Assembly: GCF_024347335.1 (NCBI RefSeq)
Contig: NZ_AP025464.1
Coordinates: 558,001 to 622,000, forward strand
DNA from: Vibrio celticus
GTDB taxonomy: Bacteria; Pseudomonadota; Gammaproteobacteria; Enterobacterales; Vibrionaceae
Length of the DNA stretch: 64,000 bases
Reading direction: 5' to 3'
The position numbers and the translations under genes were made by a program. The stretch's first letter is position 1, and every line of letters starts with the position of its first letter. Below are positions 52,111-60,362 of this stretch, piece by piece. The notes under the pieces were generated by a model that saw only the letters and a program-made list of their open reading frames with translations, was not told the origin of the DNA and did not search any database.

Positions 52111-52431
52111 ATGCGTATTATTGTTTTGGCTTTTACCGCGCTTGTAACAGCGTGCAGTAGCCAAATGAGCAACACAGAAGAGCACGTCCAAGAATACATC
52201 GGTTCAGACATAACCGATGCACAAGAGCAATATCTAACCGAACGCTCACGTCCTATCAGCTTTTGGGCATCTCGAAACTATGCTTGGGTTGAAACAAAGA
52301 AACCACTAGATAATGGTTACACTTTACATGCCTTTAAGAACCCTTATCGAGACTGCACCATTAACTGGGTCGCTAACACCAGTGGCGCAATTCAAAGTGC
52401 AACGCTTAGTGGCACGATGTGCGAGCCTTAA
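52111..52431 (+). CDS. Small lipoprotein, unknown
   Basis: 106 residues with a lipobox, VTAC, at the cysteine in position 15 followed by SSQ, so outer-membrane anchoring is expected. The mature part has two cysteines (YRDCTINW and TMCEP) that could form a disulfide. No family recognised. It is the only plus-strand gene between the two minus-strand metal operons, and is followed by a 5-bp microsatellite and a very strong terminator. Confidence 0.65.
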   Translation: MRIIVLAFTALVTACSSQMSNTEEHVQEYIGSDITDAQEQYLTERSRPISFWASRNYAWVETKKPLDNGYTLHAFKNPYRDCTINWVANTSGAIQSATLSGTMCEP

Positions 52432-52433
52432 AC

Positions 52434-52455
52434 AATCCAATCCAATCCAATCCAA
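52434..52455. repeat. AATCC microsatellite, 4.4 copies
   Basis: Four complete AATCC units plus AA, starting three bases past the lipoprotein stop codon. Outside a gene, so a phase-variation role is unlikely. Confidence 0.9.
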
Positions 52456-52502
52456 GGCTAGATGAGCTAAAGTCCCAAGATGGGCTTAAGTCGCCTAAAT
52501 TA

Positions 52503-52540
52503 AAAAGGGTGTCATTTGAACGATCAAATGACACCCTTTT
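52503..52540. terminator. Very strong bidirectional terminator
   Basis: Perfect 17-bp stem from AAAAGGGTGTCATTTGA to its complement, loop ACGA, with A and T runs at the base. It serves the lipoprotein gene and the convergent TonB operon. Confidence 0.95.
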
Positions 52541-52591
52541 GCTTTTGTTGGTTCTTATGTGCTGTTCTTGTCTTCTGTTTGCGATGAGCGG

Positions 52592-53770
52592 TTAGACGTT
52601 TCCGTTATCGCTTACCGTTCTAAGCTGAGTCAGGTATTTGATCCAACCTTTCGCCTCAGAAGATGGCTCAATGTTGTTCGCACGCTTGGCTTGAGCAAGG
52701 GCGTTATCAAGATTCTTTAACTTGTACCATGAACGCACTTTCGCTAACGCAACGTCGGCTTGTTTGTTTTTGTCTTTCACTTTATCTAAAACAACCAGAG
52801 CTCGGTCGTAGTAACCTTGCTGAACCAATAGCTGAGCCACATTCCAATGATACTGAGTGTCTTTTTTAGACGCTAACGTCCACACTTCAATCGCATTGTC
52901 CCACTCTTTCGCTAGCTGCCAGTAGGTTGCTTGCTCTGCTAGAAGTTGAACGTCGCTGTTCGCATCATCTAGCTTACTAATTTCTTGTGCTGCGCGCTCT
53001 GGAATACCACGTTTCGCGTAAAGCTGTGCAAGCAAGCGGCGATCTGAGTTCTTCAGATCAACACCTTGTAAATCAGCCAGTGCTAACGTGTTCAATGCAT
53101 CGCGATTACGTTCTAGTCTTAACTGAATACCCACAAGTTGACGCCACCAGTTATCTTTCTCTGGTTGAAGTTCAATCAGGCTTTCCAGTGTAGGAATCGA
53201 CTGTTTCCACTGCTTTAACTGAAGCTGTGCGCCCAGTTTTAGCGATAGAGGTGATAACTCTGGTTTTGAATTGAACTTGTCATGATTACCGATGGCCACT
53301 AGTACTTTCGACCAGTTTTCAATTTGGTATTCAGCTTGTGCAATTCGCATCCAAAGCGTGTCTTTCTTTTCCTTTTCAGGCGCTGTTTTCACTAACTCGT
53401 AGTAGTGCGGAAGCGCGTTTTTGAACTGCTGATCATTTAATAACAGATCAGCAAGCATACGCTTCGTTATCCAAGCTTGTTCATCCACCAGTAAATTGGT
53501 ATCGACGGCGTATGTAAGCTGCTTAATCGCCGCGTCGGTTTTGCCATCTTGCCAGTAAAAAACACCCAACATACGAGCTACGTATGCTTTGTCGTAACCT
53601 TTAGAAAGCTCTAAACCTGCAAGTACATCAATTGCCTGTTTAACCTGTTCATCTTGAGCAAGCTTATGCGCCTTTTGAACACGAATGGCAGTATATTGAG
53701 ATAGCTCTTGCGCTTGTGTTGTAAGGGGCATTAACAACAAGCCCACTAATATCCATATCTGTTTCATCAT
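52592..53770 (-). CDS. TPR protein of the TonB operon
   Basis: 392 residues with a signal peptide ending in TQAQA and helical repeats of tetratricopeptide type through the whole length (for example AYVARMLGVFYWQDGKTDAAI and KTDAAIKQLTYAV). Such a TPR protein closes the TonB2-type operons of Vibrio and has been linked to function of the complex. It overlaps tonB by four bases (ATGA). Periplasmic location; partner unknown. Confidence 0.82.
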   Translation of the reverse strand: MMKQIWILVGLLLMPLTTQAQELSQYTAIRVQKAHKLAQDEQVKQAIDVLAGLELSKGYDKAYVARMLGVFYWQDGKTDAAIKQLTYAVDTNLLVDEQAWITKRMLADLLLNDQQFKNALPHYYELVKTAPEKEKKDTLWMRIAQAEYQIENWSKVLVAIGNHDKFNSKPELSPLSLKLGAQLQLKQWKQSIPTLESLIELQPEKDNWWRQLVGIQLRLERNRDALNTLALADLQGVDLKNSDRRLLAQLYAKRGIPERAAQEISKLDDANSDVQLLAEQATYWQLAKEWDNAIEVWTLASKKDTQYHWNVAQLLVQQGYYDRALVVLDKVKDKNKQADVALAKVRSWYKLKNLDNALAQAKRANNIEPSSEAKGWIKYLTQLRTVSDNGNV

Positions 53771-54387
53771 TTTGCCAACTTAAACTCTAGTTTCACGGTT
53801 TGACCAACCTGAGCTATCGCTTTTCCATCGACGACTTTTGGTTGATATTTCCATTTTTTAAGTGCTCTCATCGCTTCACGTTCAAACATACGACGTGGGT
53901 TTGCTTCAGTGACTTGAATGTCAATTGGGCGTCCCGTTTCGTCGATGGTAAAAGACATAATCACATGACCTTCAGCGCCACGCTTCAGCGCTTTAGCTGG
54001 GTAACGAGGTTCTACTCGATACAGAGGCATTGCCTGTTGGTTTGACCCAAAATCAGAAAATGTCGGAGCGTTAATCGCTAGGCCGTCAATCGATGTATTC
54101 AAATCCAAAGAAGGCAGTGAAGACATCGAATTCAGAGGCGCAACTTCAGCTTGTGACTGAGACGTTTGCGCTTCCGGTGGCGGCTCTGGCATTTCTGGTT
54201 TTTCAGGAACTGCACGTTGTCTTCTTTGGACTTCTTGTTCTTGTTCCACCATTACCATGTTGAAACTTAACGTCTCACTGTTGTCTGGTGAACGTTGGTG
54301 GCCATTATCGACCATCCAAGCCATAAAGGAAAACAGAGCTAAGCCCAATGCACCCGCTAGAGGTAAAGCAAGAAATAGGCGAATCAT
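53767..54387 (-). CDS. tonB: TonB energy-transducing protein
   Basis: 206 residues: one N-terminal membrane helix (about 5-25), a short proline- and glutamate-rich spacer (VPEKPEMPEPPPEAQ) and the C-terminal TonB domain with PLYRVEPRYPAKALKRGAEGHVI cut at its core, and MRALKKWKYQPK. It is smaller than TonB1-type proteins, like Vibrio TonB2 or TonB3. It carries proton-motive energy from ExbB/ExbD/TtpC to outer-membrane receptors. The start of the last gene overlaps its stop. Confidence 0.92.
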   Translation of the reverse strand: MIRLFLALPLAGALGLALFSFMAWMVDNGHQRSPDNSETLSFNMVMVEQEQEVQRRQRAVPEKPEMPEPPPEAQTSQSQAEVAPLNSMSSLPSLDLNTSIDGLAINAPTFSDFGSNQQAMPLYRVEPRYPAKALKRGAEGHVIMSFTIDETGRPIDIQVTEANPRRMFEREAMRALKKWKYQPKVVDGKAIAQVGQTVKLEFKLAK

Positions 54388-54406
54388 TTATGAAGATCCT
54401 CCAAGA

Positions 54407-54811
54407 TCATCGCTTTTCAGCAGCAAGCGCGATGTTTTTAACACCCGCACCTTTAGCGGCGTCCATCACTTTAACAACCGTACCGTTGTAAGCGTGTTCA
54501 TCCGCTTGAATAACCAAAGAAGCATCAGGTTGTTCTAGCAACAAGTGTTCTAATGTCGCTTGAACACGCTCAACATCAACAACACGTTTATCGATGAAGA
54601 TGTCATTCGCAGAAGTAATCGCAACAAAGATGCCCGCATCCTTTTGGCTTACCACGTTAGACGCTTGTGGGCGATTGACTTCAACCCCTGATTCACGAAC
54701 AAATGAACTGGTCACAATAAAGAAAATAAGCATGATAAATACAATATCAAGCATCGAAGTAAGGTCTATTTGAGCCTCTTCGTTTTTTGAATGACGTCGA
54801 CCGAGTCTCAT
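54407..54811 (-). CDS. exbD: ExbD-type biopolymer transport protein
   Basis: 134 residues with one membrane helix containing the conserved proton-carrying aspartate (LTSMLDIVFIMLIFF, aspartate near 22) and a periplasmic domain. With ExbB and TtpC it forms the proton channel that drives TonB. It overlaps exbB by four bases; 19 bp separate it from tonB. Confidence 0.93.
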   Translation of the reverse strand: MRLGRRHSKNEEAQIDLTSMLDIVFIMLIFFIVTSSFVRESGVEVNRPQASNVVSQKDAGIFVAITSANDIFIDKRVVDVERVQATLEHLLLEQPDASLVIQADEHAYNGTVVKVMDAAKGAGVKNIALAAEKR

Positions 54812-55368
54812 CGTTGACTCCTTAAAGATTTTTCTAATTTCAATTCTAAGCGGTTACACACTTTCGCTAAACGAGCGTGAACAAACATGCCTGCTAATGC
54901 AGCAACCATACCCGCCATGGTTGGCAGTGTTGCCAACGAGATACCTGAAGCCATCAATTTAGGGTCACTGCTTCCTTGAGTCGCCATGACATCAAAAACA
55001 GAGATCATACCGGTGACGGTACCTAGCAAACCCAGCATCGGACAAATAGCGACTAACAACTTAATAAAGTTCAAGTTTTGGTTAAGTAAGATACTCGCTT
55101 GCCCCAACCAACCTTCACGAATGGCTTTGGCATGCCAAGAAGAGTGATCTTCTCTTTCATGCCACTTAGTAATCCAAGCTTGGCGCTGCTTTGGAAAGTA
55201 GAACGCAAGATAAAGCACGCGTTCTACCACAAGCACCCAATAAACTAGGACGACAGCCGCTAGCCACCACAGGACGAAACCGCCCTGCTCCATAAAGCTT
55301 GATAAAGACAGCAGCCAGTCACTCGTTAACCAACTCGCTGGTAATAGAGAACCCGACAAAATATCCAT
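54808..55368 (-). CDS. exbB: ExbB-type biopolymer transport protein
   Basis: 186 residues with three membrane helices and the MotA/TolQ/ExbB core (LLVAICPMLGLLGTVTGMI, then GISLATLPTMAGMVAALAGMF). It shares one base with the ttpC stop codon (TAATG). Its short length fits the ExbB2 type that works together with TtpC. Confidence 0.93.
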   Translation of the reverse strand: MDILSGSLLPASWLTSDWLLSLSSFMEQGGFVLWWLAAVVLVYWVLVVERVLYLAFYFPKQRQAWITKWHEREDHSSWHAKAIREGWLGQASILLNQNLNFIKLLVAICPMLGLLGTVTGMISVFDVMATQGSSDPKLMASGISLATLPTMAGMVAALAGMFVHARLAKVCNRLELKLEKSLRSQR

Positions 55369-56744
55369 TACGCAGCAGTCCCAACTGGTGAAACCACAGC
55401 TTTTGATTCAACCGTTTTTTCTGCCTGCTCAGCAACAAGGCCAATACCTTGTTTCTCAAGAATGTTGCGAATGTTTTCAGCCTGAGTGCTAAGAATGTTG
55501 TGTGCTAATAGCAGAGGCATTGCTGCAACAAGACCAAGTACGGTTGTTACCAGCGCCATCGAAATACCACCCGCCATCACTTTAGGGTCGCCATTACCGA
55601 ACTGTGTGATCACTTGGAATGTTTCGATCATGCCAGTTACGGTACCTAGAAGACCTAACATTGGAGCAAGTGCCGCTAGAAGTTTTAGCATCGATAAACC
55701 TTTCTCTAGGTGAGTTTGTTCATCCACTACCGCTTCTAAAAGTCGTAACTCTAGTGCTTCAACGGTTTGGTTTTGCTCTTTGTTGTAAACCGCAAGAACA
55801 CGACCTAGAGGGTTATCACCCGCTTGCTCTGGGTTCTTAAGTTGAGCGCGAATTTTCTGACGAGCGATAGCCAAAGAAATACCACGAACTAATGCGATGA
55901 TTAAGCCAATTGCAAGCAAGCCAAGAATCACTTTACCAACCACACCACCCGCTTGAAGGCGATCAGTTAAGCTTGGTGTTAGCGCTAGTTGCTCTAGCAT
56001 GAACCCACGAGAAGGATCGACAAACACATTAGATACTTCGCCATTCGCAATTGAAGAAAGCGATGCCAGTGTTGGACCATTTGATGGCTGTTTCAGATAC
56101 GCAATCGCATCTTCACGCTGAGTGTTCCAGCTAACATAGCCTTGGTCTGTTACTAGGCCGATTGAACCTAAACGATAAGCGTCGACAGTTTGTGTGTTGC
56201 CTTCACCATTGATGAATGCAATTTGAGATTTGCTAAGCTCAGAGCTCGCTTGGATCTGTTCAACCATGCTCATCCACAAACCGGTCAGCTGTGGCATTGA
56301 AGGCAGTGATTTAGCATCAATGATTTGATCAACAGTTGCAGTGTGTTCCGCACGATCAACACTATTCACGGTTGAGCTAAGCTCTGCGCCGAGTTCTTTT
56401 GCGTTTTGACGAACGACACCGAACAGCTCGCCTAAGCTACCGGTTTCTAAACGCAGCTTCTCTTCTAAGCGAGCAAGCTTGTTTTCGTTATCACTGAAGG
56501 TTTGAGTCAGAACATCTGTCGCACCTTGGATAGAGGTACGTTTCGCTTCAAGCTGAGCTTTGATCGCTTTCAGTTCTTGTTCTGTCTTTTTGAAATCAGC
56601 TTCACGCACTACGTTGTGAGAAGCTTGAGTTCGACTCTCTGATTTTACTTTATTAACTAGCTGAGCCGTCATGTCTGATGCAGAATAAGCAGAAAATGAA
56701 ATAGACGTAATGCAAAGCAATGCTGCTAATGGTTTTAAGTTCAT
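55368..56744 (-). CDS. ttpC: TtpC, TonB2-complex protein (long ExbB-like)
   Basis: 458 residues: signal peptide ending in SAYSA, a periplasmic coiled-coil region (about 50-130), then three membrane helices with a MotA/TolQ/ExbB domain (LLAALAPMLGLLGTVTGMI and MALVTTVLGLVAAMP). TtpC is specific to the TonB2 and TonB3 systems of Vibrio and relatives, where it is essential for siderophore transport. Gene order DUF3450-ttpC-exbB-exbD-tonB-TPR is complete here. One-base overlaps on both sides. Confidence 0.92.
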   Translation of the reverse strand: MNLKPLAALLCITSISFSAYSASDMTAQLVNKVKSESRTQASHNVVREADFKKTEQELKAIKAQLEAKRTSIQGATDVLTQTFSDNENKLARLEEKLRLETGSLGELFGVVRQNAKELGAELSSTVNSVDRAEHTATVDQIIDAKSLPSMPQLTGLWMSMVEQIQASSELSKSQIAFINGEGNTQTVDAYRLGSIGLVTDQGYVSWNTQREDAIAYLKQPSNGPTLASLSSIANGEVSNVFVDPSRGFMLEQLALTPSLTDRLQAGGVVGKVILGLLAIGLIIALVRGISLAIARQKIRAQLKNPEQAGDNPLGRVLAVYNKEQNQTVEALELRLLEAVVDEQTHLEKGLSMLKLLAALAPMLGLLGTVTGMIETFQVITQFGNGDPKVMAGGISMALVTTVLGLVAAMPLLLAHNILSTQAENIRNILEKQGIGLVAEQAEKTVESKAVVSPVGTAA

Positions 56745-57523
56745 TACTTAACCTCCGCAACAGTTAGAGAAACAGGTAAAGTAATTAGGCTTGGAGCCGC
56801 TTGTTGGCTTGCAATGTCGTAAGCTTTATCTAGCTCAGATTTCATTGAAGAATCTAGCTCCTGCCACTGATTTTGTGTTTGATTCCAAGACCAGTATTGG
56901 CTGCCATTTAGGTTACGAGCCACCAAAGAGATACGACCTAAGTGCAACACGTCAGCTTCAATCGTTCTGTCGCTGCTCAATGCAACGCGGCCTTGATAAG
57001 CACCAAGCTTGATGCCGTAGTCCATCTCGATTTGGTAAGCTTCTAGGATACGACGGTATTTCTCAGCATCACTCACATCAGCACGAGTCATCATTGCTTG
57101 CAGCTTTTCAACTCTTTCTAGACGCTGCTCTTTCCTGATTGGCACATCTTGCTCAACTAACTGTTGAAGGCCATCAATCATCTGATACATCAAAGGCACG
57201 ACACCTTGACGTGTGTATTTGATCTCGTCGATCTGCCCTTCAATGCTCTGAGCTTCTTGATTCTGGCTTTCAACCAATGCAGCAAGGTGATCGTGATAGA
57301 TTTCTAAGTTTTTAACTTCTTCTTGCAGACGCTCAATCTCAGCTTGAAGCATTAAAGTCGCTTGTGAGCTTTTATCAATAACCTTTTGGCTCGAAGCCGA
57401 CGCGTTATTGGTCTTGTTTTGAATTGATTGAGCTTGATCCAAGCTGTTTGCCATAGAAGACGTTGCAACCAAACTGATGGCAAGCGCTAGGCTAGTTTTT
57501 AAAAGATTCATAATTGTAGTCAT
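56744..57523 (-). CDS. DUF3450 coiled-coil periplasmic protein
   Basis: 259 residues. A signal peptide (cleavage after SMA) is followed by a long coiled coil (about 30-100: LMLQAEIERLQEEVKNLEI) and a globular end. This is DUF3450, the regular first gene of TtpC-type TonB operons, thought to act as a periplasmic partner of TtpC. Start could also be the ATG four codons later. A Fur-like box lies 49 bp upstream, so iron should repress the whole six-gene operon. Confidence 0.85.
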   Translation of the reverse strand: MTTIMNLLKTSLALAISLVATSSMANSLDQAQSIQNKTNNASASSQKVIDKSSQATLMLQAEIERLQEEVKNLEIYHDHLAALVESQNQEAQSIEGQIDEIKYTRQGVVPLMYQMIDGLQQLVEQDVPIRKEQRLERVEKLQAMMTRADVSDAEKYRRILEAYQIEMDYGIKLGAYQGRVALSSDRTIEADVLHLGRISLVARNLNGSQYWSWNQTQNQWQELDSSMKSELDKAYDIASQQAAPSLITLPVSLTVAEVK

Positions 57524-57571
57524 TTACTATAGAAGAAGGTCAAATACATTTTATTGATAAATACTATTATT

Positions 57572-57590
57572 GATAAGCACTCTCATTATC
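57572..57590. promoter_or_regulatory. Fur-like box before the TonB operon
   Basis: Read on the minus strand, GATAATGAGAGTGCTTATC matches the 19-bp Fur consensus at 15 positions. It sits between the receptor gene and DUF3450. Confidence 0.7.
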
Positions 57591-57644
57591 ATTAAAAGTC
57601 ACTCGCATTACTAGGGATATTTTTACTGAATAGCAGAATCACGA

Positions 57645-57670
57645 AAGGGGAAAGCCGAAACTTTCCCCTT
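57645..57670 (-). terminator. Hairpin after the receptor gene
   Basis: Perfect 10-bp stem AAGGGGAAAG/CTTTCCCCTT with a six-base loop; on the minus strand only a short T run follows, so it may be leaky. Confidence 0.6.
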
Positions 57671-57705
57671 AGTATTTAGGCTAACAATAGTACCCTACTA
57701 ACAAA

Positions 57706-59802
57706 TTAGTATTTTACCTGTAAAGTCGCCATGTAGTTACGGCCTTCGCCGATTACTACGTCTTCAGCAAATTGGTGGTTTGAAGATGTTGAACCGCCGC
57801 CCGCTAGGTATTCTTTATCAAATACGTTCTCTACTGTTAGACGCGCTACGAAATCAAGAGAATCGTCGTACTTAAGTGTGTATGCAGCACCCATATCTAC
57901 ACGAGCGTAACCGTCTTTCTTGAACGTGTTCGAACTATCACCGTAACGAGAACCTTCGTAGATAAGACCCAGGTTCACATCAACTTCGTTTGTTGCTGCA
58001 TAAGTAGACCAAACGCTTGCTGCGAACTCAGGTACGTCTACTGGACGGTTACCTTCATATGTTTCATGATTCGTGATTTCAGCATCTAAGTACATTGCAG
58101 AACCAGACATTGAGAAGCGCTCTGAAATAAAGCCTTGTGCTCCTAGCTCAGCACCACGGTGAACTTGTTCGCCACCTTGTGTCTTAGTCCAATCACCTGA
58201 TGCTGTATCTTCTACATCCATAGAGATGTTTTCTTGTGTAATATCGAATACCGCACCTGAAACGAATAGACGCTCGTCCATCAGTTCCCACTTAGTACCG
58301 ACTTCGTAAGATACACCTGTCGCAGCATCAAGAAGTTCGCCATCGTTCGTGTAATTACGGCTACCGCTAGAGACAACACCTTGTGGTTCAAAGCTTTCAG
58401 AGTAAGAAGCGTAAATGCTACCGTTTGATGCTGGGTGGTAAATCACGCCAAGCTTAGGTGCAACGTTTTCTTCTGCAACACCATCACTTACTTTACGGTC
58501 GAAACGAGCGCCCGCAAGAACTTGCCATTCGTCATTGATAGTAATCAGATCTTGAATGTAGAAACCCCAAGTATCGTAAGTGCTCATCTTACCTAGCGAT
58601 GTTGGACCCACTGACGGTGCTGGTACCGTTGCATCTGGTGCGTATTCACCGCTGCTGAAGCGATCCATACCACGATAATAGCTGTAGCCTAACCAGTTAG
58701 CGCCGAATAATAGTTGGTGCTCTGTGCCCGCAAGATCAGCGGTTGTTGTTAGATCGACGTAAGCCGTTCTGAAACGCCATTTATCGTGACGGTAGTTACC
58801 ACCTTGAGTGACTGTACCCGAACCATCAGGGTTCATATTTTTAAAGCTTGGGTAGCTTTCCATATCGATACGTTCGAAATCTTGGTAGTTGAAACCTGTT
58901 TTTAAAGACCATGTGTCAGTCAGGTTAGCAGCAATATCAAAACCAATGTTCTCAACATCGTTTTCAATCTGTGACCACTGCGCATCCCAGATGTGTTTGT
59001 CGCTACCTACTCGATTGCCATCTAGTGTGTATAGCGCACCAGAATCTACGCTGCCTTCATCGTTGGTCTTGTCGTAGTGAACAGAAACCATTACGTCTTC
59101 AGTTACATCGTAATCAACAAATACACCACCAACAAAACGCTCTGTTTGTGGTTCAGTACCGTCACCGTATGTTCTCCAAGAGCCGTAGCTTTCTTTAGAC
59201 ACAATTGCACGACCACGTAAAGTTTCAGCATCGTTCAATGCGCCACTTACATCAACAGTCGTACGAGAGTGATCATTCGATCCTATGTCTTGGCTTAAGC
59301 TTACTTGCGTATCATAAGTAGGCTTCTTGCTTACCATGTTGATCAAACCACCTGGTGCAGAAATTCCGTAAAGAAGACCAGAAGGTCCTTTAAGTACTTC
59401 AACACGTTCTAGAAGCTCGATTGGCTGACGGTAGTGAGACCAATGTTGCTGGCCATTTTTAAGGAATCCCGAAGAGCTTTGTACCGAAAAACCACGCAAA
59501 GAAAAACGCTCGCGGTTACGGCTTGTACCACCCGCACTTACACTTGCGTCATTCTTAAGAACGTCACCTAGCGTTGTTGCACGCTGTTCATCGATGATTT
59601 GCTCATCGATTACTGAAACTTGTCCCGGAGTCTCTAATTGAGTCGCCTCCATGCGCATTGCTGTTGTGTTCGTGTCGGCTTTATAACCGTAGTCACGACC
59701 TTCAACAACCATATGCTCGTCTGTTTTTACTGTTTCTGCCAATACTGCTGGTGAAGCTAATACTGCGCCGATCACTAAAGCCAATGGGCTCTTTGAAAAC
59801 AT
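57706..59802 (-). CDS. TonB-dependent siderophore-type outer-membrane receptor
   Basis: 698 residues: signal peptide ending in AVLA, a TonB-box-like stretch (EHMVVEG), plug domain (about 45-160, with RGFSVQSSSGF, ERVEVLKGPSGLLYG and PGGLINMVSKKP) and a 22-strand barrel ending in MATLQVKY. The plug motifs are those of the siderophore-receptor subfamily (FhuE/FoxA type). Ligand unknown: no siderophore synthesis genes are in the window, so it may take foreign siderophores or another metal chelate. A Fur-like box is upstream and the TonB operon follows. Confidence 0.9.
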   Translation of the reverse strand: MFSKSPLALVIGAVLASPAVLAETVKTDEHMVVEGRDYGYKADTNTTAMRMEATQLETPGQVSVIDEQIIDEQRATTLGDVLKNDASVSAGGTSRNRERFSLRGFSVQSSSGFLKNGQQHWSHYRQPIELLERVEVLKGPSGLLYGISAPGGLINMVSKKPTYDTQVSLSQDIGSNDHSRTTVDVSGALNDAETLRGRAIVSKESYGSWRTYGDGTEPQTERFVGGVFVDYDVTEDVMVSVHYDKTNDEGSVDSGALYTLDGNRVGSDKHIWDAQWSQIENDVENIGFDIAANLTDTWSLKTGFNYQDFERIDMESYPSFKNMNPDGSGTVTQGGNYRHDKWRFRTAYVDLTTTADLAGTEHQLLFGANWLGYSYYRGMDRFSSGEYAPDATVPAPSVGPTSLGKMSTYDTWGFYIQDLITINDEWQVLAGARFDRKVSDGVAEENVAPKLGVIYHPASNGSIYASYSESFEPQGVVSSGSRNYTNDGELLDAATGVSYEVGTKWELMDERLFVSGAVFDITQENISMDVEDTASGDWTKTQGGEQVHRGAELGAQGFISERFSMSGSAMYLDAEITNHETYEGNRPVDVPEFAASVWSTYAATNEVDVNLGLIYEGSRYGDSSNTFKKDGYARVDMGAAYTLKYDDSLDFVARLTVENVFDKEYLAGGGSTSSNHQFAEDVVIGEGRNYMATLQVKY

Positions 59803-59910
59803 GTCCTTTACTCCGCTTTTATTCTTTTAGACGAGCACTCTGTTAGTTATTCGATGTGCTCGCTGAACCGTTTCCGGTACCACTGAATTATTTCGGGAGA
59901 GAATATAAGT

Positions 59911-59926
59911 GATAATTATTACCATT
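59911..59926. promoter_or_regulatory. Fur-like box before the TonB-dependent receptor
   Basis: Minus-strand AATGGTAATAATTATC differs at one position from the sequence AATGATAATAATTATC that fits the Fur consensus. It lies about 110 bp before the receptor start codon. Confidence 0.75.
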
Positions 59927-60238
59927 TGCATTAAATTTACATTCTTTGCATTCGTAAAGTTTTGTAAAGGCGTGGCGGAAAGGCGTTTTTATAAAGTTAA
60001 ACAAAACCAATTCAATACAGATATTTAGAGAACATTTACGCTTGAAAGTGGTTGTCGCCATCCAGTTTTTTTGAAACTGCGTTATTGGCCGGGTCAATTT
60101 AAGGTGCGACGATCCATAAGAAAATCATCTCTTCTTATTTACTACCTTTGAAACGACAGCTTTATGTATAAAATTCTCGATAAATGTAAATATGTGGTGA
60201 ATTATTTTGTTTGATTTTGTTTGATTAACGGAATTATC

Positions 60239-60254
60239 AGTGATTTTGATCACA
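60239..60254. promoter_or_regulatory. CRP-like site before the symporter gene
   Basis: AGTGATTTTGATCACA fits the CRP core TGTGA-N6-TCACA except the first T. Position about 110 bp before the start codon suits activation. Confidence 0.6.
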
Positions 60255-60362
60255 TCTATAATTCCAAACTCATTTTTTGTTTTTCGATTTGAACAACCGA
60301 CTGCTAATCTCCTGCTCACTTTGAAAAGGTATCAAAGTTATAAATAATAAGGAGTGTTCTAA

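Larger units (their letters stand above)
59803..60362. other. Divergent region between the receptor and symporter genes
   Basis: Contains a Fur-like box near the receptor (59911-59926) and a CRP-like site near the symporter (60239-60254). The ~300 bp in between are AT-rich with no supported gene. Confidence 0.55.

Noticed and set aside
52434..52455. AATCC microsatellite as phase-variation switch
   Set aside because: It lies after the stop codon of a small lipoprotein gene and before a terminator, so copy changes would alter neither a frame nor a promoter.
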